Position numbers and translations under genes: made by a program
Virus record (IMG/VR): IMGVR_UViG_3300005584_001325
Span: 1 to 29,416 of that record
DNA: 29,416 nt
Direction: 5' to 3' (one strand)
DNA from: a virus
Notes under the pieces: model-generated
Databases searched by the model: none
The model's input: only the letters and a program-made list of their open reading frames with translations
What the model was told of the DNA's origin: nothing
In this document: one piece after another, positions 23,601-29,416 of the stretch
Position numbering within the stretch: position 1 is the stretch's first letter
Layout: every line of letters starts with the position of its first letter

Positions 23601-26600
23601 TCGATGCGGAGGAATTCGCCTGTCGCAGCATCCAGAATCACCTGACCATCGAAGTTGAGGTCTGGCCGCTCAACCACCCGGATAACCCCGTTTGGCACTG
23701 AGCCGTAGGCTTGGGCGATATGGGCTTCGACTGCGGAGGCGGGAAGGCCGGTGGCTGCGTCGCTCCTCCTGTAGAGCGCGTCTTCCTTATTTCCGAACCG
23801 AGGGTTCTTAACGAAGACAGTGTTGCCAACAGAGATAGCAATGTCGCCGCCAACCACAAGTTCTCCAGTCTTCTTGTCGTAGAAATAGGAGTGCTTAATC
23901 GGGTCGAACCCAACCGCCGTCCATTCGTTGATGTCGCTGGGAATTTCTCTGGACGGGTTAAAGTTGCCCTCGACTGTCGCTAGGGGTTTCTTGCTGGATT
24001 CTCCAAGAGCGATTTGTTCTGACCCGGATTCGTTTACCCAGAAGGTTGGGTTCGTAACGGTTGCAATGCCGTCGTAGCCAATAATCTTTCCAACCTTTCC
24101 GCCTGACTTAGATTCGTGAATTGAAATTGCATAGACAGGAGTTCCAGCTTTTTTAGACCTGTTGAAAGTCGGGATGTCTATTCTCAGGCCGACTTTGTGA
24201 CCGGCTGGAAGAGTTCTGGCATCTCCAATTTGGTCAGCCTTGCTATTGTTCTTGGGTTTGACCAGTGACTCGTTCATCGTTTCTACCCCTACCATCCACT
24301 TAGAAAGCTCTTCATCGCTGGGGATTGTTGTGAATTGATCGTTGCCTTCTATAAATCCAGAGACAACGCCAGTCCTTGATTCGCGGATGTCCTCGCTCTT
24401 CGTGTTGAAACGCTGGGAGAGGGGGATGACGTTGCCTTGGTCGTCGCGGGTGATAGGGTCGGCAAGCGGGCCTATTTTAGTTTTAGCCTTTAGTGCTTTG
24501 TTGTATTTAGGGAGAACTCGCAGGCCAATTTCTCGAAGGAGTCCCGTAACTTCGTGATAGTTAGTTAAAACGCCAAGGTGATTATATTTTTCACCAAGGG
24601 ATAGTCCGTATTTCTTTGCTTCTGCCATGAACTCACCAACCTTCACCACCGTAGGCTTTCCAAGACTTATTTCAACCACGCTCTTGCCGTCTATGGCGCG
24701 GCGTAGATTTCTGGATGCCGAAAGTTCCATTAACTGCTCTGGCGTTGTCGCGGCCTTCTTCGCCGCCTCATCCACCATCGCCTGCACCACCTTCATGTCG
24801 CCTGACTTCACCGCTGCTAGGTAATCGGCGTCCTTGGCTTGGACGGAGCTAGTCCTCGATTGAAGGGCGGTTTCGTTGGGGCTTGAGGGAGGCGCTGGCT
24901 GCTTACCCAACGAGAGAATTGCGTCAGGAGGTGGCGAGGAGGGATCAGTAGGTCCACGCTCTAATCGTCCAGCGTCACTCCCCTCAGTAACTGGCCGAAC
25001 CACGGCGGAAGAACCCCGTCGTCCACTGACTCCTCCAGCGTCTCCAGCGCGTTGTCCAGATCCCATCCGCCCATCCCTTCCACCTGAAGAAAGGACGCTT
25101 GTGTCATCGGCTTCTTGTGGCTCTCCAATATTAGATGAGCCGTCCCCCATCGTTGCTGCCCAGGAAGGCTCTCCCACGCCTGAACCATCTTCAATTGCTC
25201 GGTCAATGTCACGACCTTGGGGTTGCTCCTCGCTGGTTGTAGCGATTCGGAAGATGTCAGCTCTTGCTTGTTCAATTGTGAGTTCATTGTTGAGATAACG
25301 CTGCCACACCGCTCGCACATTTGCAACATTCGCCCGACTGCTTTTCCACTTTGCTGGGAACAGCATTCTGACTGCTTCCCACGTTATGGATTGCAGCTCG
25401 CGTGGAAGTAATCCGAGGGCTTTAGCTGCGCGTCGATAAGCCTCGGCGTTGGCCGCGTATGTCCCCTTGATGCCAGCAGCGCCAGAGTTCTGAACTCCCT
25501 TACCACCAAAGTTCTGAGTCACTTCAACGCTAGCGCCAGAGAGCGGTATCCACAGCAATGCCGCGACCGCATGAGTGTCCATCGTGACATGCCCACTCTG
25601 GTTCTGCGGGTCAACGATGTTGTTGTAGAAGCTGCGAACCTTGTGCTGGGCACCAAGTGCCCCGCTAATCACGTTGTGTTCGCTAGCTTGATCGGCTTGT
25701 AGGATGCTGATCGCCTTTTCAATTGTTCCATAACCGCCCCAAGCAATCTTCATCTCCACCCCTTTGTTGTTCGTCATGTTCCCGACGAACTCCCCGTTTG
25801 GAGCCACCTTCTGATAGGTGATGGGGTGGTTGACCTCAGAGAACATTCGGACAAACCGAGCCTGCAATTCGGGGTCGGTCAGGTCGCGCAGACGCTTCCC
25901 TTCCAGCTCCAGCAAATCCTTCTTCGCCTCTGCCAAGTTCCCGGCAGCCTTCTCATTGTTCCAGTTTGTCCAGACAATCGTTCCGTCCTCCTGCTCGACC
26001 GGCACAGCCCCACCTTGGTAGACAGTGTTCCCGTCCTCGTCCACCATCTCAACCTTGGTCCCGTCCTCGACCTTCTGCATCCTGGGTTGAGGCTCACCTG
26101 ATCGCTTGATGAACTGCTTGGTCATCTCCGGGGACCAGACCGCGTCCTGCTGATCCTGCCAGATCGCCATCATGCGCTCGGCTAGGCTCACGTTCATAAA
26201 CCAGTCCTTCTGCGGACTGAAGACCGCCAAGACCGCCGAAGCCTGCTCCAACGTCGTGCGATATTTCTTGCCGAACCTCTGTCCAATCAAGTTTGCGCCG
26301 TCATACCACAGGGTAGCGAGGTCGCGCAGTCGGGCTGGGAACAGCTTGGCGAGAGTCTCGAGGTTCGATTCGACCGAGTTGATGTAGCTCTCGTAGATAG
26401 CGTCCGCGTTCTCCAAAGTGATCAGGTCGCGGTTATTGATCAATTCCGCCAACGCAGCGTCATGCTTGTCGGATTCAACCTCGGCTAGTTTGGTCAGCAA
26501 ACGGATTTCTTTTTGCTGAACTTTAAACTTTACGGCCAAATCAGAGCGGCGATTTCTAGCAAAGAATCCCGTAATGTGCTTGCCCTTTACGGCGCTCTTT

Positions 26601-29416
26601 TTCCACTCGCGGGTGGAGGCGACAACTCCGATAGCCTCCTTCTTTAATTTTTCGAGTTCAGCCCGCGACCTATCTAGTGCGCGTTCAGCCGACAGGAGCG
26701 GCGCATCAATCTTGCGGACGAGGTCGGCAATGCGGGGTTGGTCCCGCGCCACAACCGGGTAGCGCGTGAGCAGCATCGCGTTCTTGCGATACGCGACTGG
26801 ATTAGCCTCTCGCAACCTTGTCAACTCAACATTGTGACTCGGATCTGTCCCCTCGCCAGTTCGGGTCTTAGTCGTTGGCTGGCTTGTCCCAACTGTACGG
26901 CCAGCAACGGTCTGGCTTTTGACGCGCAGGCTTGGGTTTTGAAGAATGGCTTTATCTAACTCGGCTCGGACCCGAGATTCGTTGAACTGCTGACCTTGGG
27001 CGCGGAGCCAGTCAATGCCAGCTTGGATTGCTTGCGCCAGCTTTTGCCCAGCGCGAAGCGAGAGTTGCACCGCGTTCAGCGTGCCGTTCCAAAGCGTAAC
27101 CGTGAGGCCGAGGTCGGGAAGGGAGTAGAGGCCACCGGGTTTAATTTTGGCGGACTCAATAGCGGCGTTTAGCTTCTGGACAAGTCCGGCTTTTGTGGGC
27201 TTGCGTGCTTCAATCTCAGCTTTAACAAGCCGTAAAGTTCTTTCAGCATTTGCTCCGAACACGTTGTTGAGAGACGCTTTGGTAAGAGATGCCTTTTCAG
27301 CGAGAAGGTCTGCGTTTGAGTATCCTTTAAGCACTTCTATGGCTTTTGGATAACCCAGATTTCCTTGTAATGGAGAATCGTCAAGCATCATCCCCATGTA
27401 TGGGCCTCGCGCCCCATCTTTTACCTGACTGGTCTGAGTGGGCTGTTCAGCGGCAGGCTGCGGTTTGGCGGCGGGGGTGGGCGCGAGGTCGGGGTAGTCG
27501 GCTAGGACTTGTGGATCAACTTCCTCTCCTTTTGCAACAGCACGTCGAACAGCATCTTCGTGAAATGATTTGTAATCTTGAAACGGAGCGTTGCGTGTTC
27601 CTGATTCCTCAGATTGTCCAAGTTGGCGGCGTTCTGCACGTTGAAGATTTATCCAATCCTGTTGAGTAACCTGTTCTGGAGCATATCCATTCTTCTCAAA
27701 TTCAGTTAAGTCCATCTTTCCTGCGATAGTATCAACTACGGCAGACAGCCTCCCCTTCGCCCCTGTCTCGGCGGCGGCAGGCTTGGCTACGTCAACCGGC
27801 TTCGCTTCGGCTGGGGCTTGCCCTGCCGCTGGACTCGTAAGGCGATTGCGAGTGCCTGCTTTTGGCTTCGCTTGCCCGACTGGAGGAGTTCCTTCAGGTT
27901 TGACCGGAAGGCCGACTTGCTGCGGGACTGGAGCAGGGGCATTGGGTGTTTTTTTAGAAGTTTCCAGCTTTGAAGACGCCACAAACCCGCTACCCCTTAC
28001 AGTTCCGTCAGGGTTTTTAGTAGCGATTCCAGCCTCCGCTAAATCCCCCCAAGTGACAGGGACTACCTCTCGTCCAAATCTAAACTCCCAAGCCACGCCT
28101 TTGGCCGGATTATCACCGAAGGTTCGACCTGTTCCGTCGGCTGATGCCAGATAAAAGGACAGGGATACACCACCATTGTCGCCAGAAAGCCCATTTGAAG
28201 CGTAGTTTCTGGATAGACTGCGGATGTCTGTCTTTCCTATGGAAGCTGCCTTCTTGAGAAAAAGATTGAAAATAGATTGCTTGAACTCTGGAGTTTCCTG
28301 TTCGTATAGGCCGCGTTGGTCAAGTCCGTTTTCGGCTATAGCGTCTGCGTCAATTACAGCAGTCTGTTTTTGGACTGGAGCAGGGGCATTGGTGGTGGGT
28401 GGTTTGACAGTTTTTGGTAAACGGCCAAGCAGGTTAAGGTTCTTGTCTATCGCTTCTTTTTCAAGACGGTTGTTTTCAGCAATGGCATCTCTAGCGATTT
28501 GCTGAGAAGTTTCAGGGCTGTTTTCACCAATCCAGTCTTCAGCCCGCTCTTTGTATCTGCGTTCCATTTTTGGAGGGCGAAACCCGGCAACGCGAACTGC
28601 CGCTAGCAAATCATCACGGAACTGCTCTGAGGTCTGCTCCTCTGTGGCAAAGTTGCTGGCATAGAATCTTCCATAGGCGTTGGCGGTTTGCTCATCAAAT
28701 CCAGCTCTGATTAAAACCCTGTAGGCTGTTTTCGATTTGCCTGAAAGCGGTGGCAATTCTGGTTGTTCAGCAACAACTGGTGTGACTATCGGAGCAACTG
28801 GCAAGGAAGACTTGACGGTTGCAGTTGACGCTACGCTTGCCGGGACGACGGGCTGGATGACATTTTGAGGGGCATTTTGATCTTGTGAAGCGATAGGGGC
28901 GGAAGGCTTAATAGTCCGCTGGGCTGGTAAGGGTTGTTTAACAACGGGAGCGGGAGTCCCCATCATGTCCAGCTCGATGGAGAGTTTGCGGACCAAGGCT
29001 CGGTCGCCTACCGCCCTAGCCGCATTGATTTTTGCCTGCAACTGCTCGGTGGCATCAAGCGGAGTTCTCCTTTGCTGATTGGTGTTTGCGGGGATTGGTT
29101 GCGGGGCGGTTCCTGGGCGGGGCGTGGGCGGCGTCCAGAGTGGGCCTGCCTTTATCGCAGTGGCCTGTGCGAAATGTTCCGCAAATGCAAACTCTTTGCC
29201 GTCGCTCTTGGCTTGTGCCCCATCAGCAAACCGGACTGTGACGACCGGGTTGCCGCCAGCAGGAGGCGCGGCAACGCTGACGACCACACCTGGCTTGCCG
29301 AAATTCCCGCTGGCCTGAGATACCTGCACCACCTGTTGCCCAACTCCAAAGGCATTGGGAGCTTGCCCTAGAACGTGGGGGCCGTTAGGGGCCGTGACCC
29401 AAGAGTTTATCGGGGT
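17657..29416 (-). CDS. Giant phage polyvalent protein, 5' end outside window (at least 3919 aa)
   Basis: The frame is open to the last base of the window; a GTG at 29332 is only internal, because the 28 codons before it are all sense and extend an SH3/KOW-like strand. Numbering is from the first visible codon. Visible in order: an SH3-like start; Pro/Ala linkers (NAPAPV occurs twice) between small domains to about 900; a domain with SPQKDWF (1067-1073) and VTMDTHA (1277-1283); acidic/Gly linkers near 1420-1530; a GLRIDIP domain (from 1743); a zincin domain with HEFSH (1957-1961) and a downstream EE/E-LA segment; long Ala-rich helices (about 2030-2550); a long alpha-rich part; a hydrophobic helix from about 3533 (LPLLIGIAMMAIIIGG); and an Arg/Lys-rich tail (last about 50 residues). 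The architecture matches phage polyvalent proteins, thought to enter the host with the DNA. The exact function is unknown. Confidence 0.82.
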   Translation of the reverse strand, partial: TPINSWVTAPNGPHVLGQAPNAFGVGQQVVQVSQASGNFGKPGVVVSVAAPPAGGNPVVTVRFADGAQAKSDGKEFAFAEHFAQATAIKAGPLWTPPTPRPGTAPQPIPANTNQQRRTPLDATEQLQAKINAARAVGDRALVRKLSIELDMMGTPAPVVKQPLPAQRTIKPSAPIASQDQNAPQNVIQPVVPASVASTATVKSSLPVAPIVTPVVAEQPELPPLSGKSKTAYRVLIRAGFDEQTANAYGRFYASNFATEEQTSEQFRDDLLAAVRVAGFRPPKMERRYKERAEDWIGENSPETSQQIARDAIAENNRLEKEAIDKNLNLLGRLPKTVKPPTTNAPAPVQKQTAVIDADAIAENGLDQRGLYEQETPEFKQSIFNLFLKKAASIGKTDIRSLSRNYASNGLSGDNGGVSLSFYLASADGTGRTFGDNPAKGVAWEFRFGREVVPVTWGDLAEAGIATKNPDGTVRGSGFVASSKLETSKKTPNAPAPVPQQVGLPVKPEGTPPVGQAKPKAGTRNRLTSPAAGQAPAEAKPVDVAKPAAAETGAKGRLSAVVDTIAGKMDLTEFEKNGYAPEQVTQQDWINLQRAERRQLGQSEESGTRNAPFQDYKSFHEDAVRRAVAKGEEVDPQVLADYPDLAPTPAAKPQPAAEQPTQTSQVKDGARGPYMGMMLDDSPLQGNLGYPKAIEVLKGYSNADLLAEKASLTKASLNNVFGANAERTLRLVKAEIEARKPTKAGLVQKLNAAIESAKIKPGGLYSLPDLGLTVTLWNGTLNAVQLSLRAGQKLAQAIQAGIDWLRAQGQQFNESRVRAELDKAILQNPSLRVKSQTVAGRTVGTSQPTTKTRTGEGTDPSHNVELTRLREANPVAYRKNAMLLTRYPVVARDQPRIADLVRKIDAPLLSAERALDRSRAELEKLKKEAIGVVASTREWKKSAVKGKHITGFFARNRRSDLAVKFKVQQKEIRLLTKLAEVESDKHDAALAELINNRDLITLENADAIYESYINSVESNLETLAKLFPARLRDLATLWYDGANLIGQRFGKKYRTTLEQASAVLAVFSPQKDWFMNVSLAERMMAIWQDQQDAVWSPEMTKQFIKRSGEPQPRMQKVEDGTKVEMVDEDGNTVYQGGAVPVEQEDGTIVWTNWNNEKAAGNLAEAKKDLLELEGKRLRDLTDPELQARFVRMFSEVNHPITYQKVAPNGEFVGNMTNNKGVEMKIAWGGYGTIEKAISILQADQASEHNVISGALGAQHKVRSFYNNIVDPQNQSGHVTMDTHAVAALLWIPLSGASVEVTQNFGGKGVQNSGAAGIKGTYAANAEAYRRAAKALGLLPRELQSITWEAVRMLFPAKWKSSRANVANVRAVWQRYLNNELTIEQARADIFRIATTSEEQPQGRDIDRAIEDGSGVGEPSWAATMGDGSSNIGEPQEADDTSVLSSGGRDGRMGSGQRAGDAGGVSGRRGSSAVVRPVTEGSDAGRLERGPTDPSSPPPDAILSLGKQPAPPSSPNETALQSRTSSVQAKDADYLAAVKSGDMKVVQAMVDEAAKKAATTPEQLMELSASRNLRRAIDGKSVVEISLGKPTVVKVGEFMAEAKKYGLSLGEKYNHLGVLTNYHEVTGLLREIGLRVLPKYNKALKAKTKIGPLADPITRDDQGNVIPLSQRFNTKSEDIRESRTGVVSGFIEGNDQFTTIPSDEELSKWMVGVETMNESLVKPKNNSKADQIGDARTLPAGHKVGLRIDIPTFNRSKKAGTPVYAISIHESKSGGKVGKIIGYDGIATVTNPTFWVNESGSEQIALGESSKKPLATVEGNFNPSREIPSDINEWTAVGFDPIKHSYFYDKKTGELVVGGDIAISVGNTVFVKNPRFGNKEDALYRRSDAATGLPASAVEAHIAQAYGSVPNGVIRVVERPDLNFDGQVILDAATGEFLRIEINASKLNSLDDIDRILTHEFSHIVFRDPGVQSILGSLTDQERSQIEADMTRLGYTPDTRQEEGGARGIEQLANAWRGRNWFTQVVGWVLAWASERGLKMTRLAAELIAARAVAKVKAEVLKADQANIQQVSMGSELALQSRVVPDNAADLEIATAGQQVAAQVESIYANYEAGAQSLSQLALEKKEFRQARAELNKLTSLASARITQLPNPAPGMTPDPMEGISVQANQVVVGPEFSNKLTSLGVAHNAADAQAKQGAIFFERVADGVTTARERLKDLEAKRNHYISIKAPAADISQVENTINSNRAQIATLEQTEHDGVTAGQRADEIATAESNKIDAEGKRDALKLAPVDDYFGGRMANLRELTEKAKASAALAKALMAGTTDPAELAKLTAEFERFDKLPETARDALVAGNMTDAQLSSVVIALQHSFVEFDLAKANMDDLLIAEQTRILKDIAQAEKDYKAALGANLDTEAVVDAALRSARGSAGLAGSVSGAARIDQLLLETAAISGMAQTLGQNIEQNRWLYDYLSGVRSTPGGILAFSKANADALGIGEDTLRKLVNVVQSSPALGSALVTLADHAAATRANNYALSLATTVPSISSLAAQAQASTVPSNAQALLNQANAAAATLANAVKPGVRATSKTAQLLSSSINQSLTQLAAVNNGASLFNQVANNPAFVAMRQNANGLNGLVINMIEPGPAKTTFLGFGTTSTVYHPELVINVDDDPAMSHRTQGHIYQWSEAAKRYVADFDLAELAHRANPATNPTPGSLGFDRAKVIGLRTALEKQVNGSFLEVSLMDEAARTSIPKVVRKLLKRSMFRQHDFVARLVGGIYGTDLRATQGRWIRGHLNARRVASRFQDLPDLQAAAMTSHGIKNIATYRSQIWNQMGGYGREFGSRLKVGFTLPVSGQTITKEDMVFFKRTIDFEEQLRRFVTEVDNTRGVREKIGGQTFVRAGGSVGDYGMPRHLGRNATAFIADIISSYLNTKGFTVSSDLSAASTEAVPAFWNQRVDMLKQHLLDSTRTDRAMRQDPTMRKAEMAIANRWLSGAVDPVSSLQDLAQLLAAELATVPGINPMDYAVRHLNSELIQYHEHAVRIKAEREDVSTRNSGLSIALSSDNEFTKPAAKLELPHSLYDYGALTTGERISAQSRANHEMLVEYANALRRAIGDLKNRINRFDNNQISEAEAARSYGGGMEELRDTFEILSASLVDFEAGYKLGADPALSPSALASELARFPVAGVLALPTVSIRNLTGGQLVVYLMERAMGYTGARLAMYNAIKNAPKALAKASYASALNIARFLDKNLLKTNKQQLEAIVDIIAKVALSPVLLALKNPTTIIAGVKSDLDQVQKLGYDTKMGFVDAFRQAWKESGLYANREEEEAALRSPTATKIGRVTLTVAKGINAFLGAVGVENSDQVLNSVNLVQSQMMETRLGEVAMKFGARLESLGMTSIDPTDKRSILLPAEWSPFLNAQASLDSLGQLRLFLEGSAASEGFQLENALLKFYQETKSGKPTHIFSAAQFEAVQRGLLAQMNTSLPTNRASVAAGNRMWRILLTLQGYPSDAFLKLINTAVGGTRNRTVAAQAASKLPLLIGIAMMAIIIGGMSDGASEYWKRKLQGNPSQNAGVLDRDFWQNKDKLMSGAGRFLAANMFYLGDVILGMQNQIQGNRGFDPASRVFPISLAQAFASSIQTTFATYQGSGDMSDVATPMVDFFAKLTPGGMEIRNLFGANRILRRSRSVTTAEGRAADMELPKQGGQRSAGPTTIVKRNLESAVGAMEEARVSGDTEAYAKAEGQARAEMAKLENYYIKRETERGKPPEEAAKAAKAAVWRDYQEINPVSSALGGRRPTASEYQTLTTGATGARAVTQQAGISAWQQGANALFNKTGTVTRETASASSSGGGGGVSGGGYGATMTASSGVGRATSGRGRMVKAGRSRLTAGRTTRSSLSRPKFRTRLRAPRNRKVSIKRVRLTA
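18760..18822 (-). other. Predicted membrane segment in the giant protein
   Basis: About 18-20 consecutive hydrophobic residues (LPLLIGIAMMAIIIGGMS) flanked by Lys and by a charged WKRKL segment. It is the only clear membrane helix in the visible chain and lies near the C-terminus, compatible with membrane passage or anchoring during DNA ejection. Confidence 0.65.
23534..23548 (-). other. HEXXH zincin motif (HEFSH) in the giant protein
   Basis: The codons read His-Glu-Phe-Ser-His in the context DDIDRILTHEFSHIVF. The two His and the Glu are the zinc ligands and catalytic base of zincin metallopeptidases. About 40 residues later QEEGGARGIEQLANAW offers Glu residues suited to be the third ligand. 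This is the pattern of the metallopeptidase domains found in phage polyvalent proteins, which may release the domains from the polyprotein or cleave host proteins. Confidence 0.75.

Noticed and set aside
23075-23701. A 208-codon + strand frame opposite the giant gene, and similar long frames at 22253-22714 and 24876-25298.
   Set aside because: They lie wholly inside the conserved-looking - strand polyvalent gene, have no recognisable domain or start signal, and arise from its GC-skewed codons.
29330-29332. GTG at 29332 as the true start of the giant gene.
   Set aside because: The 28 codons upstream to the window edge are all sense in the same frame and the preceding GVGQQ fits the start of the SH3-like strand, so the gene most likely begins outside the window.

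Overview
The window reads as part of the late (virion) region of a tailed bacteriophage or closely related prophage, probably with a short-tailed (podovirus-like) plan. The evidence is a set of head-tail and tail-like proteins read on the + strand, receptor-binding-type beta-propellers, and an enormous multidomain 'polyvalent' protein on the - strand. Base composition is moderate (about half G+C by eye). No start codon is preceded by a recognisable Shine-Dalgarno sequence, and GTG or TTG starts are common. This fits a host with largely SD-independent initiation (for example Bacteroidota or relatives of Verrucomicrobiota/Planctomycetota), but the host cannot be named from this window. Coding density is close to total and no gap exceeds 70 bases. 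I saw no tRNA, rRNA, CRISPR array, insertion sequence, integrase, terminase or polymerase.

Layout. 1-66: end of an upstream unit, a strong intrinsic terminator, and a TATAAATA element like a T4-type late promoter. 67-5367: structural module with a small protein, an 886-aa adaptor/adhesin fusion with Gly and Thr linkers, and two tandemly duplicated seven-bladed propeller proteins on Ser/Thr-rich stalks. 5364-12582: ten-gene carbohydrate cassette, almost all joined by 1-14 base stop/start overlaps. In order it holds two GT-A enzymes, a third GT-A-like enzyme, a GT-B-like enzyme, a zinc-type MDR dehydrogenase, thiamine-diphosphate E1 beta-like and E1 alpha-like halves, an FkbM methyltransferase, a GT2 enzyme, and a GT resembling polypeptide GalNAc-transferases. 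12609-15905: return to virion genes, namely two proteins sharing a five-cysteine N-terminal domain and a 647-aa tail/nozzle-like protein. 15907-29416: a convergent - strand unit with a giant gene that runs off the right edge (at least 3919 codons), followed by four small overlapping genes.

Working together. The + strand genes look like one late transcription unit in which carbohydrate enzymes are made together with the receptor-binding and tail proteins. Two readings are possible: the cassette remodels the host surface glycan, or it glycosylates the phage's own virion. The second is attractive because the virion genes flanking the cassette encode mucin-like Thr/Ser stalks and one cassette enzyme resembles the enzyme family that starts mucin-type O-glycosylation. 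The giant - strand protein has a zincin HEXXH motif, other domains of the phage polyvalent-protein type, a membrane segment and an Arg-rich tail, suggesting a virion-packaged protein delivered into the host with the DNA. Functions are inferred from motifs read by eye; no database search was possible.
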